Shown: positions 17,770-27,613, counted from the stretch's first letter. The stretch is 64,000 bases of DNA from Cetobacterium ceti (GCF_900167275.1 NZ_FUWX01000005.1:248001-312000), one strand, 5' to 3'. The notes: a model not told the origin generated them from the letters alone. Numbers and translations are program-made.

Positions 17770-19680
17770 CTAGTTAAATTTAGGTCTAGATTCTTCAACA
17801 ATCATTTTAACAAAGGCATCTAAGCTCATTGTTACCTGCTCTTGAGAACCAAATCTTCTAACATTAACCTCTTTATTTTCTACTTCATTTTTACCAATTA
17901 TAATTTGTACTGGTACTTTATATTTTCCATTAGCTTCTCTAATTTTATATCCTATAGATTCAGCTCTATCATCTAGCTCAACTTTAATATCATGGTCTTT
18001 TAATATTTCTAATACTTCCTTAGCATAAGGTACAACTTCATCATTTATAGTTAATAATTTTACTTGTACTGGTGCTAACCAAGTAGGGAATGCCCCTGCA
18101 TAGTGCTCTATTAAAATTCCCATGAATCTTTCTAATGAACCATAAACAACTCTATGTATCATTACTGGTCTATGTTTCTCTCCATCTTCACCTATATAGT
18201 TAATATCAAATCTCTCTGGTAAGTTAAAGTCAAGTTGGATTGTTCCACATTGCCAAGTTCTTCCAATAGCATCTTTAATTTTGAAGTCTAATTTAGGACC
18301 ATAGAAAGCTCCATCTCCTGGATTTAATTTATAATCCATTCCGATTCTTTCAAGAGCTCCTTTTAATGCATTTTCAGCCTTTTCCCAAATCTCATCAGAA
18401 CCAATTGCTTTTTCTGGTTTAGTTGATAATTCTATATGATATTCAAATCCAAATAATCTTCTGTAGAATTTATCTATTAAGTTTACTACTCCAATTATTT
18501 CATCTTCAATTTGATCTGGAGTCATAAATATATGAGCATCGTCTTGAGTAAAGTTTCTAACTCTCATTAATCCATGTAAAGCTCCTGAGAACTCATGTCT
18601 ATGTACAATTCCTAATTCTCCTGCTCTTATTGGTAAATCCTTATAAGAGTGTAGGTCATGTTTATAAACTAAAACTCCTCCTGGACAGTTCATTGGTTTA
18701 ATTGCAAATTCTACATCATCAATTACTGATGTATACATATTTTCTCTATAGTTTGCCCAGTGTCCTGAAGTTTCCCATAACTCTTTATTTAGCATAATAG
18801 GTGTACTGATCATATCATATCCAGCCTTTTCATGCTCTCTTCTCCATAAATCGATTAAAGTATTTCTCATTCTCATTCCCTTAGGTTGGAAGAATGGGAA
18901 TCCTGGTCCAAAATCACTTGTAAAGAATAATTCTAATTCTTTTCCTAATTTTCTGTGATCTCTTTTTTCAGCTTCCTCTAGGAACTTTAAGTAATTTTTT
19001 AATTTCTTATCATCACCAAAAGCAAATCCATAAATTCTTTGTAACATTTTATTGTTAGAGTCTCCTTTCCAATAAGCTCCTGCTACAGATTTTAATTTAA
19101 ATGCTTTTAAGTAAGATGTAGATGGTACATGTGGTCCTCTACATAAATCCATGAAGTCTCCTTGCTTATAGAAAGTTAACATTTCTCCCTTAGCAATATC
19201 TTCAATAATTTCTACTTTATACTCTTCACCTAAGTTTTTAAAGTGATCAATAGCATCCTCTCTAGACATCTCTATTTTTTCTACTTTAATATTTTCCTTG
19301 GCGATTTTTTTCATTTCAGCTTCAATATGCTCTAAGTCTTCCTCAGTAAATTGAGCTTCTGGATCAAAGTCATAATAGAATCCATTTTCAATTGCTGGTC
19401 CTATTGCAACTTTTGTTCCTGGGAATAATCTTGTAACAGCTTGTGCCATTAAGTGAGCTGTTGAGTGTCTTATAATTTCCTCTCCCTCTTCTGTATCAGG
19501 AGTTATTATTTCAATATTAGCATCCTTATCTAATATATAACTCATATCAACTAATTTTCCATCAACCTTAGCTGCTAGAGCTTTTTTTGCTAAAGAGTTA
19601 CTGATACTTTTAGCAATTTCAAACATATTTACGGAATTTTCAAATTCCTTTACGTCTCCACTTGGTAATATAACCTTCAT
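17770..19680 (-). CDS. thrS: Threonyl-tRNA synthetase
   Basis: A 636-residue class II synthetase with the full domain set: TGS domain (1-60), editing domain with HSTAHLMAQAV (about 72) and the late Cys/His in DLCRGPHVPS (about 178), catalytic domain with zinc Cys in PMNCPGGVLVYKH (about 330) and other motifs through RPVMIHRVVYGSLERF, and a C-terminal anticodon-binding domain. It follows the lptD-like gene by 27 bases and is followed by a strong terminator. Confidence 0.98.
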   Translation of the reverse strand: MKVILPSGDVKEFENSVNMFEIAKSISNSLAKKALAAKVDGKLVDMSYILDKDANIEIITPDTEEGEEIIRHSTAHLMAQAVTRLFPGTKVAIGPAIENGFYYDFDPEAQFTEEDLEHIEAEMKKIAKENIKVEKIEMSREDAIDHFKNLGEEYKVEIIEDIAKGEMLTFYKQGDFMDLCRGPHVPSTSYLKAFKLKSVAGAYWKGDSNNKMLQRIYGFAFGDDKKLKNYLKFLEEAEKRDHRKLGKELELFFTSDFGPGFPFFQPKGMRMRNTLIDLWRREHEKAGYDMISTPIMLNKELWETSGHWANYRENMYTSVIDDVEFAIKPMNCPGGVLVYKHDLHSYKDLPIRAGELGIVHRHEFSGALHGLMRVRNFTQDDAHIFMTPDQIEDEIIGVVNLIDKFYRRLFGFEYHIELSTKPEKAIGSDEIWEKAENALKGALERIGMDYKLNPGDGAFYGPKLDFKIKDAIGRTWQCGTIQLDFNLPERFDINYIGEDGEKHRPVMIHRVVYGSLERFMGILIEHYAGAFPTWLAPVQVKLLTINDEVVPYAKEVLEILKDHDIKVELDDRAESIGYKIREANGKYKVPVQIIIGKNEVENKEVNVRRFGSQEQVTMSLDAFVKMIVEESRPKFN

Positions 19681-19707
19681 AATTCACCTCTAATTTTTCT
19701 AAATTTA

Positions 19708-22700
19708 TTAATCAATATCATCTACTTTTAACCCATTAAATAGGTAAGTATCTGGACTTGTTTTCTTAGTACCTGTATCAGTTGTTGCTCCTAATCCGAA
19801 TATATTCATCTCAGGGAAAGTTAATAGTTTAAATTGCAGAGCAACTTTCCACTCATAATCTCTTGTACTATAACTATATTCTCTTAAATATCCAACTGAC
19901 CATTCATAATATCCAAACTCTTTTCCTACTTCCACTCCAAGACCATCTAAAGTTCTTCTACCATCATTAATTCCCGTTGAATTATTTTGTAAATTATCTA
20001 GGAATTTAATATATGATTTAAATCTCCATCCTTCACTTGGTCTTCCAAATTTAGCATGGAAACTAAGTTCGTGCTCTCTTTCTGTATCCTTCCAGTTAGG
20101 AGGCTCATTTCCACCACTAAATTCAGCATTTTGATCATATTTATATCCAAATCCTATTCTATCATAGGAATAGAAAACTCTTGCTTCTACTTTTTCTAAA
20201 GATTTTAAATAATCTCCTGTTTGCTCATATCTTCTATCATTTCTTTGTAACATCAATGAACTTGAGAAACTACGTTTGTAATCTCCAAAGTACACTCTGT
20301 TATCCATTATACCATTTAAATTAAATCTAGTCGATTCTCTATTATTAGCTCTATCATTTAAAATCTGTCTAATTCTAGCTATATCATTAGATGTCAATTG
20401 ATCAGGTCTTTTATTATACTCTGAAGAAGCATAAGCCATTAACTCTTGATCACTAAATCTCTTATCTCTATAGTCATATCTTAAATAGATTACATCTGAG
20501 TTCCATTTTTCAATATCAGCATTTCCTTGACGATTATAATCTTCATAGGAAGCCTTATAGAAATGTTCTACATCTCCACCATCTAAATATGAAACTGTGT
20601 AAATTTTATTTTTACTATCTATCTCTTTTTTATGTGTGCTTAGGTTATCTCTATTGTCTCTACCCTCTGTATACTCTAAATTTAATTTATCTTCATTAAA
20701 AGTATAAGTATATCCATAGGTATTTTCTTTAATTTTTTCCTTAGCTGCATCATATCTATATTTTTCTGGTAAATTTCTTCCATCAATTAAATTAGAATCA
20801 ATTTTTTGACCTTTATAGTAAAAATTATTATTTAAATAAGTATAGTTTACTCCATAATTTTCAAATGTCAAATCATTATAATTTTTATTAATTATATCTC
20901 TGAAAGCTCCACCATCAGTGTATCTTTTATCCTTACCATACTCTAATCCTAAACTACTTTTTTCATCAATTTTAAAGTCAACTTTATGTTTCATAACCTC
21001 TGCAGTTTTCTTATTATTTGATGCTCTTTTACTTTCGCTATAATCTACAGTATATTTTGTTTCTGTATTTCCAAGCCCAAAGGTTACAACATCTCCAAAG
21101 ACATTTTTATTTTCCTTATGTCTCATTCTTAAATCTTTATTGAAGTTGTTTTTATCACCTGAATCGTAAGAGTAGTCTTGATAGAAATATTTAAATTGGT
21201 TATCTAAATTAATATCTGCTATTCTATCTCTATTATTGCTATTATCATATAAATTAATTCTATGGGTTAGTCCAAATTGAGTTCTTCTAGAACCATCATT
21301 GGTACTTACAAGTTGATCATTGGTGTATCCCTTAGTATACTCATCAAATCTTAAATTTCCATTTAAATCTAAGTTTCCTAAATATCCAAGATTTATATCC
21401 CTTTGACCTAATCCCATTTCATAGAATTTTGATTCATTTATATATTTTCTATATCCTAATTTTTGTTCAGGATAATTATAAATACCCTCTCTATCCCAAA
21501 TCTCTTCCTTAGTCTCTCCTCCACCTAGTGTAAGAGTGCTATTATATAAGTTAAAGTTTACACTTCCCTTATTTTCTCTATATTTATTATAAATAATATT
21601 TTCAAATCTATTATATTCTTGTTCTCTTTTATTATTTAAAATAGTTTTCTCTCTCAATGGATCATTATCTAAGTTTAATTTATGTTCAAAGTAATTATAG
21701 TCATAGTTTGTTTTAAATGTACTATCTCCTATAAACTTATAATCCCCTGCATATAAATTTAAATTTCTACTATCATATACATCATATTGAGAAACTGTCC
21801 ATGGAGTGTAATCCACAGGTATCCCTGCAATCTCTAAATTACCAATTGAACTTAGGTTAGGATCTCTTTCCCAAGAGTTTAACTTTCTAAATTTATCTCC
21901 ATTTTTCTCATCATAATTAAATCCATAATTATAAACTTTATCATTGAAGTTAAATCCAAAATCCTCTGCTCTTGATTGTAAATCCTTTGTTGTTGATCCA
22001 GGATCCATATCATAAAGATATTTATAATAACCACCAGCTACATATCTTTTATTTTCTTTTTTTACTGATACATCACTATATAAATCATAATCAGCCTGAG
22101 CTCCATAACCTAAATCATCTAAGTTATCAGCTACTAAAAGTCCATAGGCTTTTTTATCAGAAACTAATTTTGTTTTAGCCTTAATGGTTATATCTTTATT
22201 TTCTCCAAGATTTTTTAAATTAGTATCTAAAGAATAAAAACCAATATTTCCACCAAAATCTGGAATACCATTTACATATTTCCAATTATTTTTTTTAAGT
22301 TTTCCTTCTCTATCATAATCTCTTATTACATCCTTAAGTTGAGGAATCATATTATATGTTGCATTTCTATAGTTAAAATTAAGATCTCCATATTCTCCAG
22401 AATAGTTATGGCTATAATCCACATCCCATCTATCAAAATCACTTACACTTGTAATAGTTTTATGTTTTTTCTTAACTAACCAATCTGTAACATTTAATCT
22501 ACTTTCTCCAAACTTATCTGTTTTATACCAGTTTTCCCATCTTCCTACCATGAATCCAGCTTGGTCTCCAAACTTAGGTGCAAAACCTCCCCTAAGTTTA
22601 CTATCTCTATTTCCATATAAAGCACCCCAAGATATATTCCATCCTAAATCTTGATCTGTTCCCCACATAGGGAATAATGGTACCTTTGACCCCTGTCTAA

Positions 22701-23304
22701 TATTTACTCTATACCATGGGAAAGTAAATGGAATAACATCATTATCTCCAATATATAAATCGGAATTTTTAAATGTTATCTGTTTATCAGGCTCAATTGT
22801 TATTAGTTCTGAACTTAAATGATACCCAACTTCCATTGGATTTTTAACTGTCATTATTTTAGGATCTGTTGTAAACCACCCATTTTTTAAATAAACATTT
22901 CCATTTTCATATTCTGCCCTATCTCCGCCAAAATATATTCTATCGTTTGGTTTTTCTGCTCCTGTTACCTGTCCTACTTCTAAATATCCAAAGGTTTTTC
23001 CAAAACTTCCAGTATTTCCATCTAAGGAAAATACCCCATCTCTTGAATCAACCTTTAGTTGTCCCGTGGGTTCATCTGCCTGTAAATAAAAATCTCCATT
23101 TATATAGGCCTTATTATTCTTTGTATCTCTATTTAAATTAAAAGCTTTTAACTTTAATTCTCCATACTTAACATTAACTCCATCTGTAGAAACCAATGTA
23201 TCATTGTTTAAATCTATTTCAACTTCATTGTTACTTTCTGCATTTGCCTTGGTTATAAATCCAACTAGTACTAAGGATGCAATCAAATAGATTCTTTTTC
23301 TCAT
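19708..23304 (-). CDS. lptD: LptD-like outer-membrane LPS assembly protein (cysteine-free)
   Basis: A 1198-residue exported protein: signal peptide about 1-22 (VGFITKANA), a short N-terminal OstA-like region, then a region matching the LptD N-terminus/barrel boundary (GDRAEYENGNVYLKNGWFTT, about 128-147, and VIPFTFPWYRVNIRQGSKVP, about 190-210, which resembles the inner-leaflet entry motif). The rest is alternating aromatic/charged beta-strand sequence of a large barrel. LptD in E. coli is 784 residues. No cysteine is visible in the whole protein, so the disulfides that gate E. coli LptD assembly cannot form. It is co-transcribed with thrS. An LptE partner was not found in the window. Confidence 0.85.
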   Translation of the reverse strand: MRKRIYLIASLVLVGFITKANAESNNEVEIDLNNDTLVSTDGVNVKYGELKLKAFNLNRDTKNNKAYINGDFYLQADEPTGQLKVDSRDGVFSLDGNTGSFGKTFGYLEVGQVTGAEKPNDRIYFGGDRAEYENGNVYLKNGWFTTDPKIMTVKNPMEVGYHLSSELITIEPDKQITFKNSDLYIGDNDVIPFTFPWYRVNIRQGSKVPLFPMWGTDQDLGWNISWGALYGNRDSKLRGGFAPKFGDQAGFMVGRWENWYKTDKFGESRLNVTDWLVKKKHKTITSVSDFDRWDVDYSHNYSGEYGDLNFNYRNATYNMIPQLKDVIRDYDREGKLKKNNWKYVNGIPDFGGNIGFYSLDTNLKNLGENKDITIKAKTKLVSDKKAYGLLVADNLDDLGYGAQADYDLYSDVSVKKENKRYVAGGYYKYLYDMDPGSTTKDLQSRAEDFGFNFNDKVYNYGFNYDEKNGDKFRKLNSWERDPNLSSIGNLEIAGIPVDYTPWTVSQYDVYDSRNLNLYAGDYKFIGDSTFKTNYDYNYFEHKLNLDNDPLREKTILNNKREQEYNRFENIIYNKYRENKGSVNFNLYNSTLTLGGGETKEEIWDREGIYNYPEQKLGYRKYINESKFYEMGLGQRDINLGYLGNLDLNGNLRFDEYTKGYTNDQLVSTNDGSRRTQFGLTHRINLYDNSNNRDRIADINLDNQFKYFYQDYSYDSGDKNNFNKDLRMRHKENKNVFGDVVTFGLGNTETKYTVDYSESKRASNNKKTAEVMKHKVDFKIDEKSSLGLEYGKDKRYTDGGAFRDIINKNYNDLTFENYGVNYTYLNNNFYYKGQKIDSNLIDGRNLPEKYRYDAAKEKIKENTYGYTYTFNEDKLNLEYTEGRDNRDNLSTHKKEIDSKNKIYTVSYLDGGDVEHFYKASYEDYNRQGNADIEKWNSDVIYLRYDYRDKRFSDQELMAYASSEYNKRPDQLTSNDIARIRQILNDRANNRESTRFNLNGIMDNRVYFGDYKRSFSSSLMLQRNDRRYEQTGDYLKSLEKVEARVFYSYDRIGFGYKYDQNAEFSGGNEPPNWKDTEREHELSFHAKFGRPSEGWRFKSYIKFLDNLQNNSTGINDGRRTLDGLGVEVGKEFGYYEWSVGYLREYSYSTRDYEWKVALQFKLLTFPEMNIFGLGATTDTGTKKTSPDTYLFNGLKVDDID

Positions 23305-23339
23305 AGATACTCCTCTCCCATTTTCCTTATATACTATTA

Positions 23340-23369
23340 ATTATAACACAAAATAAAAAAGGTTGCCAA
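23340..23369 (-). promoter_or_regulatory. Promoter of lptD-thrS, overlapping the trxA terminator
   Basis: Minus strand TTGGCA (23369-23364), 18-bp spacer, TATAAT (23345-23340). The -35 lies inside the loop/arm of the trxA terminator hairpin, so termination of upstream transcripts and initiation for lptD share the same DNA. Confidence 0.6.
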
Positions 23370-23380
23370 GAGCAACCTTT
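23353..23380 (-). terminator. Intrinsic terminator after trxA
   Basis: Arms AAAGGTTGC/GCAACCTTT (23358-23366, 23372-23380) with a 5-base loop and a T-tract on the minus strand, 10 bases after the trxA stop. Confidence 0.9.
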
Positions 23381-23389
23381 AATTTTAAA

Positions 23390-23707
23390 TTAATATTGTA
23401 ATAATAATTCTTTTAATTCAGCTTTTTGTCTTAATCCAACGATTTGATCAACTTTTTGACCATCTTTGAATATTATCATAGTAGGAATACTTCTAATTCC
23501 ATACTCTCCTGCTAACTCTCCGCTTTCATCTACGTTTACCTTAGCTATTTTTATAAGTTCTAACTCAGTTGATAATTCATCTAATATTGGTCCTAACATT
23601 TTACAAGGTCCACACCAATCTGCCCAGAAATCAACTAAAACTAATCCCTTAGCTTCTAGAACTTCCTTTTTAAAATTGTTTACATCTAATTTTACTATGT
23701 TACTCAT
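23390..23707 (-). CDS. trxA: Thioredoxin
   Basis: A 105-residue classical thioredoxin with active site WADWCGPCKML (about 30) and cis-Pro in RSIPTMIIF (about 76). The open frame extends 11 codons further, but those codons contain the ribosome site (AAGGAGGAATAG directly before ATG 23707), so the shorter start is used. It lies 90 bases after the flavodiiron fusion gene on the same strand, suggesting a shared redox/oxygen-defence context; a TTGACA at 23790-23785 could give it its own promoter, but the -10 is poor. Confidence 0.96.
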   Translation of the reverse strand: MSNIVKLDVNNFKKEVLEAKGLVLVDFWADWCGPCKMLGPILDELSTELELIKIAKVNVDESGELAGEYGIRSIPTMIIFKDGQKVDQIVGLRQKAELKELLLQY

Positions 23708-23797
23708 TTCTATTCCTCCTTCTATGGGAAAAACTCTCATTATATACTATATCTTTTTTTACTCTATCACAAGAGAATATCCTTTGTCAAATTATAA

Positions 23798-26392
23798 CTA
23801 ATTGTATAATTTTTTCAAGAAATTATTTTTATTAATTCCATCTTTAATTCCCTTAATAATAGTAATACCTTTACTAGTATCTCCTACTAAAATTCCTCCC
23901 ACTAATAAATTATCTTTATTAAAGTATATTTTTTTATAGTTACAAGTATCTTCATCAACTTCACATAGGGAATCCTTTGTATCTACCAATAATCCAGCAG
24001 ATAAAATTTTCGTATTCATTCCTTCATAGGTTACTGGTTGCATCTCTTCCTTATAGATAGCTACTTGTCCAACTGCATTTTTACCAGCTACCTTTCCTTG
24101 CTCCATTGAAACTTGCCAAAGTCCTATTACTTTTCCATTATATTCAGCCACATCTCCACAAGCATAAACATCTTCCATAGAGGTTTCCATTTTATCATTT
24201 ACTAAAATACCTCTATTTGTTTTCATTCCTTTATTAGCTATTAGCTCAATATTTGGAACAATTCCAGAACTTATAACTACCATTTCACAATCAATTTTAA
24301 TTCCATTATCCAAAACTAAACCATTTACATATTTATCTCCTGTGAAATAATCTACTCTTGAATTTTTATGAACTAAAATTCCACTTTCCTTTATTTTTCT
24401 TTCCAATATTTTAGAACCCTCTTCATCTAACTGTCTTGGAAGAATTCTTTGCATCATCTCTACAACTTCAACTTCCATTCCAATCTCTTTTAGTCCCCAA
24501 GCTGTTTCAAGTCCTAAAACTCCTCCACCTACAACAATAGCTTTTTTCTTTCCTAAAGAATATTTTTTTATAACTTCCAAATCCATCTCTTCCCTAAGGG
24601 TAAACACTCCACCTAAATTGTTATTTCCAATATTAGGTACCATAGATCTAGCTCCATTTGCTAAAATTAATTTATCATAATTATATTTTTCATTATCTAA
24701 AGTAACTACAAATTTTTCTTTAAAATTAATATCCTTTACAACTTTTCCTAATTTTAACTGTAAATTATTTTCCTCATACCATTTTTCAGGTTTTAAATAT
24801 ACTCTATTCTCTGGAAGTTTTTCACTTATCATCTCTGTTAACATAGTTCTATAATATGGTAATTCCTTTTCCCTACCAATTATTGTTATTTTAGCCTTAG
24901 GATTTAATTTTCTTGCTTCAGTACCTGCACTTACTCCTGCAATTCCACTACCTATAATAACTATATTTTCCTCTTTAGGCTCTATTTTTATATTTTCAAC
25001 TTCAACAACAGGCTCAAAGTATTCACTAGAAACACCACAAGCAGGACATGTTTCAGGAGGATCTATTCCCTCATAAACTTCTCCACAAACTGTACATCTC
25101 CATTTTTTTACAACTTTATCTGGATTTTTTTCTGTTTCAGTTGGATATTTTATATTCTTTTGAGGTAGTTTCTTTTCAATCATAGCCTTAGCAAATGTTT
25201 TCCCAAATTCAAAAGCTTCTTTACACTCCTCTTCTGAAGGTTTAAATTTCACAGTAAATCCATCTAACACATGCATTCTTAAAGATTCTAATCTTTTTAT
25301 TAGATTAGGAACAGCTTCTCCACTCCAACCGTAAGAACCAAAGGCTGAAACAAATTTTCCCCCATGAACAATTGGATTTAGTGATAGAGCTAAACTCCAA
25401 ATAGGTGGCAATGCATCTCCATTTATAGTACAGCTTCCCAATAAAATTCCATCAGCCCATAAAAACTCCCTTAAGATTTCTCCCTCTAAAGTTTTAAAAT
25501 TCTCCACATCTAGTTTATATGTTTTAACATCTATTGATGAATCAAAGGCTTCTATTCCTCTTTTTATCTCTTCAGCTACTTTACCTGTATATCCATAAGC
25601 TGTTACATATGGAATTATAATTGTTTTTCTTTTATTTGGATTAGTTGTTATTGACCATTTTTTATATGTATCTACAATATCCCATGGATTTCTATCTAAA
25701 ACTGGACCATGACCTGGTAATATCATATCTATTTTTAAATCTTTAATTTTTTCAATTCCATCTAATACATATTTTTTAAAAGGACCAAAAATACACATAT
25801 AATAATATCTTAAAGCTTTTCCATAATCTTTTAATTCATTTTCATCTAATTTAGATAATAAAATTTTATCATTACTATAATGAGATCCAAAAGAATCACA
25901 ACATAATAATACTTCATCCTCTGGAATATATGTATACATTGAATCTGGCCAATGTAAAAATGGAGCTGAAATAAACTCTAAAGTTTTATCTCCTAAACTA
26001 ATTTTATCTCCATGTTTAACAACTATGTGTTTAAAATCTTTATTCATTATATTTTTTAAAAATTCTATAGCCGTATGACTACCTACTACAGTTGCATTTT
26101 TAGCATAATCTAAAAGTTTTGAAATAGAACCTGAGTGGTCTGGTTCAGTGTGATCTACCACTATATAATCTATTTTTTCTGGATTTGGTAGTCTCTCCTC
26201 TAACTCCTTTAAATAACCATCAAAATACTTTTCCTTTGTAGTTTCAAATACAGCTATTTTTTCACTTCCCTTAACCATATAAGAGTTATAAGTTGTTCCA
26301 TACTGTGTTTCCATTATAATATCGAATATTCTTAAATTTGGATCTAAAGTTCCTATCCAATAAATATTATTTTTTAATTCTAGAGACTTCAT
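23798..26392 (-). CDS. Three-module flavodiiron protein: FDP, short-spaced rubredoxin, NAD(P)H:rubredoxin reductase
   Basis: An 864-residue fusion that would take electrons from NAD(P)H to O2 (or NO) within one chain. Module 1 (about 1-400) is a flavodiiron core: the metallo-lactamase diiron ligands are in DHTEPDHSGS (about 80-89), FLHWPDS, CCDSFGSHY and LPGHGPVLD, followed by a flavodoxin-like FMN domain starting at TIIIPYVTAYGYTGKVAEEI. Module 2 (about 428-460) has CTVC and CPAC separated by only 12 residues, a short-spaced rubredoxin. Module 3 (about 475-864) is an FAD/NADH oxidoreductase with GSGIAG and VVGGGVLGLETAW Rossmann motifs and a C-terminal YACGDVAE. The arrangement matches known class F flavodiiron proteins of clostridia. 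O2 detoxification in an anaerobe is the likely role. Confidence 0.94.
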   Translation of the reverse strand: MKSLELKNNIYWIGTLDPNLRIFDIIMETQYGTTYNSYMVKGSEKIAVFETTKEKYFDGYLKELEERLPNPEKIDYIVVDHTEPDHSGSISKLLDYAKNATVVGSHTAIEFLKNIMNKDFKHIVVKHGDKISLGDKTLEFISAPFLHWPDSMYTYIPEDEVLLCCDSFGSHYSNDKILLSKLDENELKDYGKALRYYYMCIFGPFKKYVLDGIEKIKDLKIDMILPGHGPVLDRNPWDIVDTYKKWSITTNPNKRKTIIIPYVTAYGYTGKVAEEIKRGIEAFDSSIDVKTYKLDVENFKTLEGEILREFLWADGILLGSCTINGDALPPIWSLALSLNPIVHGGKFVSAFGSYGWSGEAVPNLIKRLESLRMHVLDGFTVKFKPSEEECKEAFEFGKTFAKAMIEKKLPQKNIKYPTETEKNPDKVVKKWRCTVCGEVYEGIDPPETCPACGVSSEYFEPVVEVENIKIEPKEENIVIIGSGIAGVSAGTEARKLNPKAKITIIGREKELPYYRTMLTEMISEKLPENRVYLKPEKWYEENNLQLKLGKVVKDINFKEKFVVTLDNEKYNYDKLILANGARSMVPNIGNNNLGGVFTLREEMDLEVIKKYSLGKKKAIVVGGGVLGLETAWGLKEIGMEVEVVEMMQRILPRQLDEEGSKILERKIKESGILVHKNSRVDYFTGDKYVNGLVLDNGIKIDCEMVVISSGIVPNIELIANKGMKTNRGILVNDKMETSMEDVYACGDVAEYNGKVIGLWQVSMEQGKVAGKNAVGQVAIYKEEMQPVTYEGMNTKILSAGLLVDTKDSLCEVDEDTCNYKKIYFNKDNLLVGGILVGDTSKGITIIKGIKDGINKNNFLKKLYN

Positions 26393-26460
26393 CTAGTAAA
26401 CCTCCTAATATTTTTTCATTCCTTTAACTTTACTGTAAAAAATATTTTTTCCTACAAAAA

Positions 26461-26490
26461 AAGCAAAAAGCCATAACCTTAGTTACGACT
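26461..26490 (-). terminator. Intrinsic terminator overlapping the tsaB stop codon
   Basis: Arms 26482-26490 and 26469-26477 pair fully on the minus-strand RNA using two G-U wobbles (they would be mismatches on the plus strand); the TAA stop of tsaB forms part of the 4-base loop. A T-rich tract follows. Confidence 0.75.
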
Positions 26491-27156
26491 TTCCTTCTCT
26501 CTTTCAGCTTGAGATTTATTTACATAATATGGCTCTAGTGTAAATAAATTATCCTCTTTATTAAAGGCTAACTCTCCTAAAACTCCAGCTCTAGGTAATG
26601 AATTTACTCCCACATTAAATAATGCTCTTTCTCCTAATATTTCCTCTATTAAATTTTTATAAATAAGTGCTCCATCTCCTAAACATAGAACTTTTCCATC
26701 TATTTTAGGTAATATCTCTCTTAACTCTTCTGCTCCATATTCTCCTAATAAAGTAAGCTCCTCATTTACAAATTCATATAGTCCATAAAATACTCTTTCT
26801 TTTCTAGCATCTATCATAGCTAGAACTTTTTCTCCTCTTACTCCTGTATTATGACCTATTAAATCTAGCTCATTAATTCCTGCTATAGGTTTATTTAAAG
26901 AGTATGCTAATCCCTTTCCAATTCCAACTCCTATTCTTATTCCAGTAAATGACCCTGGTCCTATAGATACTGCTATTTTATCCACATCTTTAACTGTTTT
27001 TTTAGTTAATTTAAATAAACTATCCACAGCTTCCATTATTAAATCTGAATGGTTTTGTTTAGCATTTATATTTATTTCTCCTATAAGTCCCTCTGAACTA
27101 TCTACTAGAGCAACACTTCCTATTTTTGTACATGTATCAATTGCTAAAACCAACAT
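26479..27156 (-). CDS. tsaB: tRNA threonylcarbamoyladenosine biosynthesis protein TsaB
   Basis: A 225-residue ASKHA-fold protein, partner of TsaD in t6A37 tRNA modification. Visible are the start LVLAIDTCTKIGSVALVD and the conserved IAVSIGPGSFTGIRIGVG segment near residue 64. It overlaps the end of tsaE by 20 bases, indicating coupling. TsaD and TsaC are not in this window. Confidence 0.95.
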   Translation of the reverse strand: MLVLAIDTCTKIGSVALVDSSEGLIGEININAKQNHSDLIMEAVDSLFKLTKKTVKDVDKIAVSIGPGSFTGIRIGVGIGKGLAYSLNKPIAGINELDLIGHNTGVRGEKVLAMIDARKERVFYGLYEFVNEELTLLGEYGAEELREILPKIDGKVLCLGDGALIYKNLIEEILGERALFNVGVNSLPRAGVLGELAFNKEDNLFTLEPYYVNKSQAEREKESRN

Positions 27157-27601
27157 TTTTCAACAACTCCTCTTCCTTCTTTTCATTTCCTATATATTTT
27201 ATGGAAATTTTTCTACTATCTTCATCTGCATAATCCAATTTAATCTCTATATATTCCTTTGGAAGCTCACTTTCAATAATATCTGCCCACTCAATTAAAG
27301 ATACTCCATCACTATTTATATAATCTTCATATCCTATTTCATATATCTCTTCTGCATCTGATAATCTGTATACATCAAAATGGTATAAAGGATATTTTCC
27401 ATCAAAATATTCCAATACGTAATTAAATGTTGGACTTTTTAAATTTTCCTCTATTCCAAAACTTTTAGCAAAATTTTTAGTAAATGTTGTTTTTCCTGTT
27501 CCTAGGTCTCCTATTAAAGCTACCACTTCACCAGATTTTACACATTCTCCCAACTTTTTAGCTATATCATTTATCTCTTGAAATTTTAAAATTTTTTCCA
27601 T
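27137..27601 (-). CDS. tsaE: tRNA threonylcarbamoyladenosine biosynthesis ATPase TsaE
   Basis: A 154-residue P-loop protein needed for t6A formation with TsaB/TsaD. Walker A GDLGTGKTTFTK (about 31-42), switch segment SPTFNYVLEYFDG and YHFDVYRL with Walker B-like Asp, and the C-terminal LIEWAD motif (about 110) identify the family. Starts with an AAAGAGGTG site 12 bases after the rfaE2-like gene. Confidence 0.95.
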   Translation of the reverse strand: MEKILKFQEINDIAKKLGECVKSGEVVALIGDLGTGKTTFTKNFAKSFGIEENLKSPTFNYVLEYFDGKYPLYHFDVYRLSDAEEIYEIGYEDYINSDGVSLIEWADIIESELPKEYIEIKLDYADEDSRKISIKYIGNEKKEEELLKNVGFSN

Positions 27602-27613
27602 TAATTCACCTCT

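Noticed and set aside
23733-23790. TTGACA at 23790-23785 as a trxA promoter
   Set aside because: At 17-18 bp the -10 is poor (TAGAGT) and the better TATAAT further on is too far, so no call was made.
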